The notes beneath the pieces are model-generated. The model saw only the letters and a program-made list of their open reading frames with translations, was not told the DNA's origin and ran no database searches. The translations under genes and the position numbers were made by a program. 64,000 bases of DNA, from the NCBI RefSeq assembly GCF_036173105.1, contig NZ_CP108053.1, positions 1,798,001-1,862,000 of the forward strand, in the 5' to 3' direction. Position 1 is the first letter of the stretch. Each line of letters opens with the position of its first letter. Origin of the DNA: Streptomyces sp. NBC_00287 (GTDB lineage Bacteria > Actinomycetota > Actinomycetes > Streptomycetales > Streptomycetaceae). Positions 42,454 through 53,491 of this stretch are shown one piece after another.

Positions 42454-43246
42454 GTCGGTGGCCGATCCCGCGCAGGCTCCCGCCGCGGTGCGTCATGTGG
42501 AGGAGGTCATGGGGACCGTCTTCTCCTTCGACGTCCGCGGCGGGGATCCGGAGGCGGTACGGGCGGCGCTGACGGAGGCGGTGGCGGGGTTGCACCGCGT
42601 CGACGAGGTGTTCAGCACGTACCGGGAGAACAGCGAGATCTCCCGCCTCGGGCGCGGGGAGCTGACGGTGCCGGAATGCGCTCCCGAGGTCGCCGAGGTA
42701 CTGGCGCTGGGCGAAGAGGCCTCACGGCTCAGCGACGGATGGTTCAGCACGTCGTACGAGGGCCGCCTCGATCCCACCGGGATCGTGAAGGGCTGGGCGG
42801 TCGAGCAGGCGGCGCGTCGTCTGACTGCGGCGGGGGCGAGTGGCGTGAGCGTCAACGGCGGCGGCGATGTGCAGCTGCTGGGCGTACCCGGTCCGCAGCG
42901 CCCGTGGCGGGTGGGGGTCTCGGATCCGCTCCGGCCGGGTGGGCTTGCGGCGGTGATCTCGGCCGCGGGGACCTCGGAACTGGCGGTCGCGACATCGGGT
43001 ACGGCGGAGCGGGGGGCGCACATCGTGGATCCGCGGACGGGCAAGTCGGCGGTCACGGACTTGCTGGCGGTGACGGTGGTGGCCCCGACGGTGACGTGGG
43101 CGGACTGCTGGGCGACGGCGGCGTTCGCGATGGGTTCGCGGGCGGGATTGCGGTGGCTGGAGTCGCTACCGGATGTGGAGGCGTTGCTGATCACGGCGGG
43201 CGATGAGGTGCGGTGCACGGGCGGACTGGCGGCACGCCTGGGCTGA
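42446..43246 (+). CDS. apbE: FAD:protein FMN transferase
   Basis: A 266-residue ApbE enzyme that moves FMN from FAD to Thr in SGAT motifs. Family motifs are EEVMGTVFSFDVRG, FSTYRENSEISRLGRGE, LDPTGIVKGWAVEQAA, SVNGGGDVQLLG and AHIVDPRTGKSA. Most ApbE are exported lipoproteins; here no signal peptide is seen, so flavinylation may happen inside before export, or the N-terminus may be misjudged. GTG at 42446 overlaps the FMN-binding gene by 8 bases; a GTG at 42458 is the alternative. The substrate is surely the upstream protein. Confidence 0.92.
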   Translation: MAESVADPAQAPAAVRHVEEVMGTVFSFDVRGGDPEAVRAALTEAVAGLHRVDEVFSTYRENSEISRLGRGELTVPECAPEVAEVLALGEEASRLSDGWFSTSYEGRLDPTGIVKGWAVEQAARRLTAAGASGVSVNGGGDVQLLGVPGPQRPWRVGVSDPLRPGGLAAVISAAGTSELAVATSGTAERGAHIVDPRTGKSAVTDLLAVTVVAPTVTWADCWATAAFAMGSRAGLRWLESLPDVEALLITAGDEVRCTGGLAARLG

Positions 43247-43289
43247 GGCGGGGGGTGGGTCGCGAAGGCCGCGGCGACTGTTCCCACCC

Positions 43290-43337
43290 AGGGGCGCGGG
43301 GAACTGCGCGACCAGCCCCCACGCGCCCGCAGACGGC
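43290..43337. repeat. Dispersed repeat, family 2, copy 1
   Basis: Contains GGGGCGCGGGGAACTGCGCG followed by ACCAGCC and ACGC(A/G)CCCGCAG. It matches, with few changes, the reverse complement of 61518-61566. I know this sequence as a frequent Streptomyces intergenic repeat. Here it lies between the convergent apbE and argR stops. Confidence 0.75.
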
Positions 43338-43358
43338 AGGCAACCGCCAGATGCCCCT

Positions 43359-43904
43359 TCAGTGGCCGTTCTGAGCCAACCGCAGCAAATGTTCCGCCAG
43401 CGCCTGACCCCCCGTCGGCTCCCGGCTGATCAACAGCAACGTGTCGTCACCCGCGATCGTCCCCAGGATGTCGTGCAGCTCCGCCTGGTCGATCGCCGAC
43501 GCCAAGAACTGCGCCGCCCCCGGAGGGGTACGCAGGACCACCAGGTTCGCCGAGGCTTCCGCCGAGATCAGCAGCTCCTGGGACAGGCGCCGCATCCGTT
43601 CTTCCTTCGCCGACTCGCCCAAGGGCGCCCTGGGGGTCCGGAAACCCCCTTCACTGGGCACCGCGTAGATCAGGTCACCGTCGTTGTTGCGGATCTTCAC
43701 CGCGTTCAGCTCGTCCAGGTCCCTGGACAGCGTCGCCTGCGTGACGGTCAACCCGTCGTCCGCCAGCAACTTCGCCAGTTGGCTCTGCGAACGCACCGGT
43801 TGCCGGTTGAGGATGTCCACGATCCGGCGATGACGTGCGGTCCGGGTCTGCGGCACGGCAGGCCCGGCGCCCCCCGCGTGCTCGTGATCCTGCGCCTGAC
43901 TCAT
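43359..43904 (-). CDS. argR: Arginine repressor
   Basis: A 181-residue ArgR. The N-terminal winged helix ([33 protein letters not shown]) binds ARG boxes. The C-terminal domain has the hexamer and arginine motif [32 protein letters not shown]. With arginine bound it represses argC, argG and related promoters. ATG at 43904 is chosen from the family N-terminus; an ATG at 43931 would overlap argD. It is the last gene of argCJBDR, 19 bases after argD. Confidence 0.95.
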   Translation of the reverse strand: MSQAQDHEHAGGAGPAVPQTRTARHRRIVDILNRQPVRSQSQLAKLLADDGLTVTQATLSRDLDELNAVKIRNNDGDLIYAVPSEGGFRTPRAPLGESAKEERMRRLSQELLISAEASANLVVLRTPPGAAQFLASAIDQAELHDILGTIAGDDTLLLISREPTGGQALAEHLLRLAQNGH

Positions 43905-43923
43905 CGTCGTCTCATTCTCCGGC

Positions 43924-45111
43924 TCATCCATCCACCCCTTGGGCCTCGTCCAGAACACCGGGCAGCGCCCGGAGAAACGCGTCCACCTCGTCGTCGCCGA
44001 GATTCAGCGGCGGCATCAGCCGTACGACATCGGGGGCGGGCGCGTTCACCAGAAAGCCGGCGTCCTGAGCCGCCTGCTGCACCCGCGGTGCGAGCGGCTC
44101 GGTGAGCACGATACCCAGCAGAAGCCCCGCACCCCTGACATGGGAGACCAGCGAATGCCCGGCTGACTCGATTCCGTCCCGCAACCTCTCGCTCTGCCGC
44201 TTGACGTTCTCCAGCAATCCCTCGTTCGCGATGGTGTCCAGAACCGCGAGTCCGGCCGCGCACGCGACGGGGTTGCCGCCGAAGGTCGTCCCGTGATGGC
44301 CCGGCTGCAGCAGCTCCGCGGCGCGCCCGAAGGCGACCGTCGCACCGAGCGGCAGCCCACCGCCGAGGCCCTTGGCCAGGGTGACCACATCGGGCAGGAC
44401 ACCGTCGTGGGCCTGGTACTCGAACCAGTGCCCGGTCCGCCCGACGCCGGTCTGCACCTCGTCCAGGACGAGCAGCGAACCGGTCGCGGCGGTGATCGCC
44501 CGGGCGGCCTTGAGATAGCCGGCGGGCGGCACGACCACACCGTTCTCGCCCTGGATCGGCTCGATCACGACCATGGCAGTGTCCTCGGTGACCGCGGCCG
44601 CGAGCGCCTGCGCATCGCCGTAGGGGACGTGGGTGACATCGCCGGGCAGCGGCAGGAACGGTGTCTGCTTGGCGGGCTGGCCGGTCAGCGCCAGCGCGCC
44701 CATGGTCCGGCCGTGGAAGCCGCCGTGGGTGGCGACGATGTGCCCCCGCCCGGTCAGCCGCCCGATCTTGAAGGCACCCTCGTTGGCCTCGGCACCGGAG
44801 TTGCAGAAGTAGACCTTGCCGTCGCGGCCGAAGTGCTGCAGCAGCCGTTCGGCGAGCGCGACGGGCGGCTCGGCGATGAACAGGTTGGAGACATGGCCGA
44901 GGGAGGCGATCTGCCGGCTCACGGCCTCGACGATCGCGGGGTGGGCGTGGCCGAGCGCGTTGACCGCGATGCCGCCGACGAAGTCGAGGTACTGCTTGCC
45001 GTCGTCGTCCCACAGCTTGGTGCCCGCGCCGCGCTCGAGGGCCAGCTTGGGAGTGCCGTAGTTGTTCATGAGCGCGCCCTGCCAGCGGGCGGTCAGCTCC
45101 TGGTTGCTCAA
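43924..45111 (-). CDS. argD: Acetylornithine aminotransferase
   Basis: A 395-residue class III PLP aminotransferase that turns N-acetylglutamate semialdehyde into N-acetylornithine. Visible motifs are [18 protein letters not shown] (PLP phosphate site), [15 protein letters not shown] (Asp holding the PLP ring) and [14 protein letters not shown] (Schiff-base Lys). The start is TTG at 45111, which overlaps the argB TGA by 4 bases (TTGA). The conserved N-terminus begins right there, so the TTG start is well supported. Confidence 0.95.
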   Translation of the reverse strand: MSNQELTARWQGALMNNYGTPKLALERGAGTKLWDDDGKQYLDFVGGIAVNALGHAHPAIVEAVSRQIASLGHVSNLFIAEPPVALAERLLQHFGRDGKVYFCNSGAEANEGAFKIGRLTGRGHIVATHGGFHGRTMGALALTGQPAKQTPFLPLPGDVTHVPYGDAQALAAAVTEDTAMVVIEPIQGENGVVVPPAGYLKAARAITAATGSLLVLDEVQTGVGRTGHWFEYQAHDGVLPDVVTLAKGLGGGLPLGATVAFGRAAELLQPGHHGTTFGGNPVACAAGLAVLDTIANEGLLENVKRQSERLRDGIESAGHSLVSHVRGAGLLLGIVLTEPLAPRVQQAAQDAGFLVNAPAPDVVRLMPPLNLGDDEVDAFLRALPGVLDEAQGVDG

Positions 45112-46015
45112 GACTCCCCCTGATCGATTCCGTCGGGCACGACCATCGTGCCGATGCCCGAGTCCGTGAAGATCTCCAGCAGGATCGAGTGCTGGACCCG
45201 GCCGTCGATGACGCGGGCGGTGTGCACGCCGTTGCGGACGGCGTGCAGACAGCCCTCCATCTTCGGCACCATCCCGGAGCTCAACTCCGGCAGCAGCTTC
45301 TCCAGTTGGGAAGCGGTGAGGCGGCTGATCACCTCGTCGCTGTTGGGCCAGTCCTCGTAGAGGCCCTCGACGTCGGTGAGGACCATGAGGGTTTCGGCGC
45401 CCAGTGCCGCAGCGAGTGCCGCAGCCGCCGTATCAGCATTGACGTTGTAGACATGTCCGTCGTCCTGGCTGCGGGCGATCGACGAGACGACCGGGATCCG
45501 GCCGTCGGCGAGCAGGGCCTCGATCGCGCCCGTGTCGATCGCGGTGATCTCGCCCACCCGCCCGATATCGACCAACTCGCCGTCGATCTCGGGCTGATGC
45601 TTGGTGGCGGTGATGGTGTGCGCGTCCTCGCCGGTCAACCCGACGGCCAGCGGCCCGTGTTCGTTGAGCAGGTTCACCAGCTCGCGCTGCACGTGCCCGG
45701 CCAGCACCATCCGTACGACGTCCATGGCGTCCTCGGTGGTGACGCGGAGGCCGGCCTTGAACTCGCTGACGATGCCGTGCTTGTCGAGGGCGGCGCTGAT
45801 CTGCGGGCCGCCGCCGTGCACGACGACGGGCTTGAGGCCGGCGTGGTGCAGGAACACCACGTCCTGCGCGAACGCGGCCTTCAGGTCCTCGTCGATCATG
45901 GCGTTGCCGCCGAACTTGATGACGACGGTCTTGCCGTTGTGCCGGACCAGCCAGGGCAGCGCCTCGATGAGGATCTGGGCCTTGGGCAGCGCGGTGTGCT
46001 TACGCGTCGTATTGC

Positions 46016-46019
<4 letters not shown>
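45108..46019 (-). CDS. argB: Acetylglutamate kinase
   Basis: A 303-residue amino-acid kinase that phosphorylates N-acetylglutamate, usually the arginine-inhibited step. The ATP-binding loop is [10 protein letters not shown] and the substrate site [11 protein letters not shown]; the C-terminus has [24 protein letters not shown]. An N-terminal helix ([21 protein letters not shown]) is the type linked to hexamer formation and arginine inhibition. ATG overlaps the argJ stop by 4 bases. Confidence 0.96.
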
Positions 46020-48246
<2,227 letters not shown>

Positions 48247-48269
48247 CCACTGGCTTCACCGGAGGGGGC

Positions 48270-49619
48270 TCAGCGGTACTTGGGCGCCTCGATGAAGTAG
48301 GGGTTCGAGCCGGCCGGGCCGCCCGACGTGCCGGGGAGCACGCAGTACCCGCGGATCCGGTTGTCGACGATCCAGCTGGTGAGGAGCTCCGCCCGGCCGT
48401 CGGCGTTCAGGTCCGCGAGCCGCACGTCCGAAGCAAAGCGGTGAACGTCCGAACCCCCGGCCGGCAGATCGCAGGCGGCGCGGTCGATCGACTGGGCGCC
48501 CTTGCCGGTCAGTCGTCCGGACCCGTCTCCCATGAGCACGGCCACCCGGCCCTGGAGCTCCCGCTTGTTCACCGGGGACCAGGGAGATCCGATCGCCGCG
48601 TCGAGGTCACCGTCACCGTCGACGTCCCCGACGGCCAGGGCGGAGCCGAAGTCCCTGTCCCCGCTCCTGGCACGGACGACTGTCGCGTCGCCGCCGTCGG
48701 GGCCGGACGCGCTGCCGGGCACCACGCCCACATGGCCGTCGTCCGTGTCGTAGACGTCCCCGAACAGGACGTCGTCGATTCCGTCCCCGTCCAGGTCTCC
48801 CGTCGCGAGTGCCTGGCCGCCCCGCAGATCCTTGCCCTTGGCGTTCTCCACGGTCTTCGGCCTGGCGAGGCGGTCGGGCGTACCCCTGAGATAGAGCAGG
48901 AAGGGCGGGCCCACCAGATTGGCGTCGTAGTCCACCCATGCCGTGGCCAGGAGATCGGTGATGCCGTCGCCGTTCACGTCACCAGCCGCGAGGTCGAACG
49001 TCTCCCACTTGTCCAGTTCGTCGTCCGAGGAGTGCTCACCGGTGTCCAGAGCAAACTTGGCCGTACGCGCCGCCCCGTCCCGCCGGGTGACCGGTCCGTA
49101 GGCGACCATCCCCGCGGTTGCCAGATCCAGGTGTCCGTCCCCGTCGAAGTCGCCCGTGACCCCGGGTCCGCTGCCCACGTCGATCGCGGTACCGCCGGAC
49201 AGGCCTCGCGGTCCGCCCCACAGCACCGTCCGATCGGGGCCGCGGAATTCGCCGAACGCGCTCACGACGAGGTCCGTGTAGCCGTCGCCGTCCAGGTCAG
49301 CGGTAGTCGGGTTCACGCCGAAGCTGTCGTTCTGCTCCGCCCGGTCCGGCACACCGGGCGAGTTCTGTGAGATCACCTGGGTGCGCGGCTTGTGGGCAGT
49401 CGCCGAGCCGTACACCACGCCGACGTACCCGGCGAACCGCTCGCCGTCCACAGTGCCGAACTCATTGGGGATCACGAAGTCCTCGTACCCGTCCCCGTCG
49501 AAGTCCGTCACGGGCCCCCGGGACGCGGCGGGCGAGCCCGCGGGGGCGGAAGGCCCCACCAGTGCCACCACGACCACCGTTACGGCACCCGCCACCGCCG
49601 CCCGCCGCACACGCTTCAC
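48270..49619 (-). CDS. Secreted FG-GAP (integrin-like beta-propeller) protein
   Basis: A 449-residue exported protein. After a signal peptide (KRVRRAAVAGAVTVVVVALV, cleavage near SAPAG) at least seven calcium loops of the FG-GAP type occur: DFDGDGYED, DLDGDGYTD, DFDGDGHLD, DVNGDGITD, DLDGDGIDD, DVDGDGDLD and DLNADGRAE. They form a seven-bladed propeller like integrin alpha chains, so it probably binds calcium and a surface ligand. GTG at 49619 is preferred because GGGGG stands 8 bases upstream; a GTG at 49640 would add 7 residues. Confidence 0.85.
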   Translation of the reverse strand: MKRVRRAAVAGAVTVVVVALVGPSAPAGSPAASRGPVTDFDGDGYEDFVIPNEFGTVDGERFAGYVGVVYGSATAHKPRTQVISQNSPGVPDRAEQNDSFGVNPTTADLDGDGYTDLVVSAFGEFRGPDRTVLWGGPRGLSGGTAIDVGSGPGVTGDFDGDGHLDLATAGMVAYGPVTRRDGAARTAKFALDTGEHSSDDELDKWETFDLAAGDVNGDGITDLLATAWVDYDANLVGPPFLLYLRGTPDRLARPKTVENAKGKDLRGGQALATGDLDGDGIDDVLFGDVYDTDDGHVGVVPGSASGPDGGDATVVRARSGDRDFGSALAVGDVDGDGDLDAAIGSPWSPVNKRELQGRVAVLMGDGSGRLTGKGAQSIDRAACDLPAGGSDVHRFASDVRLADLNADGRAELLTSWIVDNRIRGYCVLPGTSGGPAGSNPYFIEAPKYR

Positions 49620-49649
49620 TCGCCGACCCCCGCTCACCACGTTCCGGAC

Positions 49650-49678
49650 ACGGCGGGCGCCAGGTGAACGCCCGCCGT
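49650..49678 (-). terminator. Terminator after the arabinofuranosidase gene
   Basis: A perfect 10-bp stem (ACGGCGGGCG with CGCCCGCCGT) with a 9-base loop, 48 bases beyond the stop of the GH51 gene and just upstream of the FG-GAP gene. Confidence 0.7.
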
Positions 49679-49726
49679 CCCCGGTACGACCCCCATGTGA
49701 ATCATGAGGTTGTACGTGAGCGAGAA

Positions 49727-52210
49727 CTACCTCTGCCTGATCCGCAGAAATGTGACCGAGTTCGCCGGGAAGGTGTACTCGAACTTCGCCGAGACCCCCG
49801 AGACGGTGGACGTCACCGGCGTGACCGGGGTGTTCGTCTCGGTGTTCACCGAGTCCGGGTCGCCCGCCAGGGTGGTCACCCGGGCCCTGGAGGCGACCTT
49901 CGCGCCGCCCAGGTCGATCGCGGTACGGGCCTCGGCGGCCTGGGCGTTCACGACCTTGACGATCAGGTCACCGGTCGCCGCGTCCTTGGTGACGACCTGG
50001 CGGAACGGCTCGGCCGGCTTGTCGTCGGTGAAGCTGCCCCACTCCTGGCCGTCCAGGTAGAGGGTCACCTGACGGCCCCGCACCTTGATGTCGATGTCGT
50101 AGGCGCGGCCCGTCTCGATCGAACCGGCCTTGGAGATCAGCGTGGACTTGCCGCCGTCCGAGGCCTGCTCGACGGCGGACTGGGTGTTGTTCCAGCCGCC
50201 CAGGTTCCACCAGTAGTAGTTGCCGGTGTCCTTGACGCCGAAGGCGACGAGGAAGCCCTCCTTGCCGGACTTCTTGGTGGCCTTCACATGCAGGTCGTAG
50301 TCGTGCCAGGCCGGGTCACCGGCGGTGACCAGGGTGTTCTCGGCGGCCTCGTCGGTCTGGACGTAGGCGCCGTCCTGGATGGTCCAGCTGCCCGTGCCGT
50401 TGTGCGTCCACTTCGAGGCGTCACCGGAGAAGTCGTCGCTCAGCAGCGAGGTTCCGTCCGCGGCCGTCACCTTCACATCGTCGTACGCCGCACTGGTCGC
50501 CCAGGTCGAGAGGCCGACGGCGCCGGTGATCGGGCCGCTGACGTTCGGGGTGCCGGTCGCGGTGGACGGGACGACCCGGTCGCCGACGTTGGTCATGAAC
50601 AGCTTCTGGACCTCGTAGTTGGCGGAGTTCCAGGAGGCGTGGTTGTTGAACCAGATCAGGTCGGGCCGCCACTGGACGTAGTCCTCGTTGGCGAGCAGCG
50701 GGGCGTACGAGGCGAGCTTGACGATGTCGGCGTTGCGCTCGAGGCCGGTCATGAACGCGGCCTCGGAGAGGGCGTTCTTCATGGCGTTGCCCTGGGAGGC
50801 GTACTCGCCGAGGAAGACCTTGGGGCCGTTCCTGTCGTAGCTGTCGTAGCGGTCGTTGTTCTGGAGGAACCACTGCGGGCTGTTGTAGTAGTGCTCGTCG
50901 ACCATGTCGACGTTCGCCTCGCGATTCATCTTCCAGAGGCTGTCGAAGGTCGAACCGGTGTCGTCGGGGCCGGAGTTGGAGACGACCGTGATGTCCGGGT
51001 ACTTCGCCTCGATCGCGGTGCGGAACTTCTGGAAGCGGGCGAAGAACTCGTTCGGGAGGTTCTCCTCGTTGCCGACTCCGAGGTGGGTCAGGCCGAAGGG
51101 CCTCGGGTGGCCCATCTCGGCGCGCTTCTTGCCCCAGGTGCTGGTGACGGGGCCGTTGGCGAACTCGATGAGGTCGAGGGTGTCCTGGATGTGCCGCTGG
51201 AGCAGTGCCTCGTCGTCGGTGGCGCGGTTCTGGCCGCAGCCTGTCACGAGCGCGGGGACGACGGGCAGCGGCATGGCGCCGATGTCCTCGGAGAAGCGGA
51301 AGTACTCGTAGTAGCCGAGGCCGTAACTCTGGTTGTAGCCCCAGAAGTTGGCGTTGGTGGCGCGCTCCTCAACGGGACCGATGGTGTCCTTCCACTGGTA
51401 GGAGCGCTTGCGCTGCCAGCCGGAGGACTCGCTGTAGTCCTGCATGGAGCCGGTGTTGACCAGACAGCCGCCCGGGAAGCGGACGAACGACGGGTTCAGG
51501 GCCTCGATCTTCTCGGCGAGGTCCTTGCGCAGGCCGTTCGACTGGCCCTTGTAGGTGTCGCGCGGGAAGAGCGAGACCATGTCGAGCGCGGCGGCGCCGG
51601 AGGAGGCGACGGCGAGGCGGCCGTGGGAGCTGGTGCGGCTCGCGGTGAAGGTGGCGGTGTACTTCTTCCAGCCGCCGGAGACGGCCACCTGGCGGGCGGT
51701 CGCGAGGCTGCCCGCGCCGTCCTTCAGGGAGACGGTGAGGCTGCTGCCGCTCTCGGCCCGCGCCCACACCGAGAAGTCGTACCGCTTGCCCTGCTCGACG
51801 CGGATGCCGGTGTTGTATCCGGCGTTCGTGACGGACGAACCGGCGGCCAGGGAGAGGTAGTTGCGGTTGCGCTCGTTCAGGCGGCCGGTGTCGTTCTGGA
51901 CCTGGGCCGTGCCGGAGACCGCCCAGGAGGTGAGCGGTGTGTACGAGCCGTTGTCGGCGGTGGAGTACTCGAAGGACCGGTTCTGCACGAGCTCGGCGTA
52001 CAGACCGCCGTCGGCGGCCCGGTTGATGTCCTCGAAGAAGACGCCGTACATGGTGTCGTCGATCTTCGCGCCCTGGGCCGTCGGGTCGACGGTGATCGCG
52101 TAGTCGGTGACGTCCTCGGCGTGCGCGGGTGCCGGGACGAGTCCGGTGGTCGCCACCAGGAAGGCGGTGGCGCCGAGACCGAGTCTCCAGCGGGTGCGGG
52201 TGCGTGACAT
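49727..52210 (-). CDS. Secreted GH51 alpha-L-arabinofuranosidase with accessory domains
   Basis: An 827-residue exported glycosidase. The signal peptide ends at AHA (about 31). Residues about 75-220 form a carbohydrate-binding-module-like beta sandwich inserted after the first strand. The (beta/alpha)8 GH51 core has the acid/base Glu382 in LGVGNEEN and the nucleophile Glu469 in VFLGEYAS. About 600-760 is a concanavalin-like domain (DWxxHNGTGSW, WWNLGGWNNTQSA), then the C-terminal beta domain. It removes arabinose from arabinoxylan or arabinan. ATG at 52210 has GGAG 5 bases upstream. TTCGA-type repeats lie in the promoter region. Confidence 0.92.
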   Translation of the reverse strand: MSRTRTRWRLGLGATAFLVATTGLVPAPAHAEDVTDYAITVDPTAQGAKIDDTMYGVFFEDINRAADGGLYAELVQNRSFEYSTADNGSYTPLTSWAVSGTAQVQNDTGRLNERNRNYLSLAAGSSVTNAGYNTGIRVEQGKRYDFSVWARAESGSSLTVSLKDGAGSLATARQVAVSGGWKKYTATFTASRTSSHGRLAVASSGAAALDMVSLFPRDTYKGQSNGLRKDLAEKIEALNPSFVRFPGGCLVNTGSMQDYSESSGWQRKRSYQWKDTIGPVEERATNANFWGYNQSYGLGYYEYFRFSEDIGAMPLPVVPALVTGCGQNRATDDEALLQRHIQDTLDLIEFANGPVTSTWGKKRAEMGHPRPFGLTHLGVGNEENLPNEFFARFQKFRTAIEAKYPDITVVSNSGPDDTGSTFDSLWKMNREANVDMVDEHYYNSPQWFLQNNDRYDSYDRNGPKVFLGEYASQGNAMKNALSEAAFMTGLERNADIVKLASYAPLLANEDYVQWRPDLIWFNNHASWNSANYEVQKLFMTNVGDRVVPSTATGTPNVSGPITGAVGLSTWATSAAYDDVKVTAADGTSLLSDDFSGDASKWTHNGTGSWTIQDGAYVQTDEAAENTLVTAGDPAWHDYDLHVKATKKSGKEGFLVAFGVKDTGNYYWWNLGGWNNTQSAVEQASDGGKSTLISKAGSIETGRAYDIDIKVRGRQVTLYLDGQEWGSFTDDKPAEPFRQVVTKDAATGDLIVKVVNAQAAEARTAIDLGGAKVASRARVTTLAGDPDSVNTETNTPVTPVTSTVSGVSAKFEYTFPANSVTFLRIRQR

Positions 52211-52228
52211 GGATACTCCGCGGCTCAT

Positions 52229-52281
52229 TGTTCGACATAACGGAATGTTCGAAATATCAGACACTGATCAGCACTTCGAAC
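52229..52281. promoter_or_regulatory. Repeated TTCGA motif upstream of the GH51 gene
   Basis: TGTTCGACAT (52229-52238) and TGTTCGAAAT (52246-52255) are direct repeats 17 bases apart. TTCGAAC (52275-52281) is inverted relative to the GTTCGAA of the second. The stretch is A/T-rich and lies 19-71 bases before the arabinofuranosidase ATG, so an operator is likely. Confidence 0.45.
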
Positions 52282-52353
52282 GGCAAGATAGGGAGGGGGC
52301 AGGAACGCGTCAATGGGTCGCGCAGGAACGGATGGGACGGAGTCGGGGTCGCT

Positions 52354-52803
52354 ATGGGCGAGTTCTGGCCAGTACCGGATGCGCTCGCGTATCTGACGGG
52401 CTCGTGGCAGGTGCGGCGGTCCGTGCGGGATCACGCGAGCGACGCGCGGGGCGAGTTCACCGGCACGACTGTTTTCAGCCCACTGGAGGGCGGCGGGCTA
52501 CTGCACGAGGAGTCCGGCTCTTTTGTCTGGCAGGGCGTGGCACGGCCCGCCGAGCGGACCCTGCGCTTCCTGGCCGGGGACGCGCCCGGCACGGCGGACG
52601 TCCGCTTCGCCGACGGCCGCCCTTTCCACGACCTGGACCTGTCCACGGGCCATCACCTCGCGGACCATCCCTGCGCGGCCGACCTCTACCGGGGCGAGTT
52701 CACCGTCCTCGACGAGGACCGCTGGCGGACGGTGTGGCGGGTAGGCGGGCCCGCGAAGGACCTCGTCCTCACCACCGACTACACCCGGGCGCTATGCCCG
52801 TGA
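52354..52803 (+). CDS. DUF6314-family protein, 149 aa
   Basis: A compact protein with DALAYLTGSWQVRRSVRDH at the start, GEFTGTTVFSPLEGGGLLHEESG in the middle and WRVGGPAKDLVLTTDYTR at the end. The pattern suggests a lipocalin- or nitrobindin-like beta barrel. I recall the family as DUF6314; its function is unknown. ATG at 52354 follows GGAGTCGGGG. The last 12 bases overlap the convergent phosphatase-fold gene. Confidence 0.7.
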   Translation: MGEFWPVPDALAYLTGSWQVRRSVRDHASDARGEFTGTTVFSPLEGGGLLHEESGSFVWQGVARPAERTLRFLAGDAPGTADVRFADGRPFHDLDLSTGHHLADHPCAADLYRGEFTVLDEDRWRTVWRVGGPAKDLVLTTDYTRALCP

Positions 52804-53385
52804 GGGCTCTGTCGGCGCCCCGTCGAAACGGAGGTTCCAGCGGCCCGCCCGGCCGGTGACCGTCGTTGTGGACAGGGGGCGGACGTCGAGGTTCCAGTAG
52901 GTCGCGGGCGGCGCTTTGAGGGCGTACACCAGGGCGGCGCGGATCACCGCGGGCTCGGCCACGGCGACGACCCGGCCGCCGTCGCCCACGGGACGGGTGT
53001 CGAGCCAGCCGCCGACCCGGGTGATGAAGGAGACCAGCGACTCACCGCCGTGCGGGGTGCCGCGCGGGTCCGCGAGCCAGGCGTCCACCGCCTCCGGCTC
53101 GCGAGCCATCGCCTCGCCCAGCGTCAGCCCGCGCCAACGGCCCATGTCGCAGTCCCGCAGCGCGAGTTGTACCAGCGGCGCATAGCCGAGGGCGTCGCCG
53201 GTGGCGCGGCTGCGCGGCGTGGGTGAGCAGTAGCGCAGCTCGGCCGCCGACAGCGACACCAGATCGTGGGCGACGCGCTGCACCTCGTCCCAGCCGGCCT
53301 GGTCCAGCGGACGGTCGTCCTCGAAGCGCTCCGCGAGCAGCGGGGAGCTGCGCGCGGCGGCGACGAACGTGACCCGAAGTGACAT
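52792..53385 (-). CDS. Histidine-phosphatase-fold protein lacking catalytic histidines
   Basis: A 197-residue protein with the phosphoglycerate mutase/CobC layout: DDRPLDQAGWDEVQRVAHDL, CSPTPRSRATGDAL, LRDCDMGRWRGLTLGEAM, PHGGESLVSFITRV. The usual first motif RHGE is replaced by ARSSP (residues about 11-15), and the second His (VSHGGVIR type) is Glu in VVAVAEPAVIRAAL. It is therefore unlikely to be a normal phosphatase and may bind a phosphorylated ligand instead. Related Streptomyces proteins I recall share this feature. It stands alone. Confidence 0.75.
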   Translation of the reverse strand: MSLRVTFVAAARSSPLLAERFEDDRPLDQAGWDEVQRVAHDLVSLSAAELRYCSPTPRSRATGDALGYAPLVQLALRDCDMGRWRGLTLGEAMAREPEAVDAWLADPRGTPHGGESLVSFITRVGGWLDTRPVGDGGRVVAVAEPAVIRAALVYALKAPPATYWNLDVRPLSTTTVTGRAGRWNLRFDGAPTEPSRA

Positions 53386-53491
53386 GCCGCGATGGTGATT
53401 CGGGAAAGTGCGCAGGTCAAGAGGCGTTACCTTTGAGTTACCCAGGGTGTGCGAGACCTTACTTCCAGGTCAGGATCAGCCGGACAACTCA

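Noticed and set aside
49367..52207. A plus-strand frame of 946 codons opposite the arabinofuranosidase
   Set aside because: Antisense shadow of the GH51 gene; it is Val/Gly/Leu/Asp-rich and has no recognisable motif.
52229..52281. Possible LexA (SOS) box near the arabinofuranosidase start
   Set aside because: The actinobacterial SOS box needs GAAC and GTTC four bases apart in inverted order; the TTCGA elements here are spaced and oriented differently.
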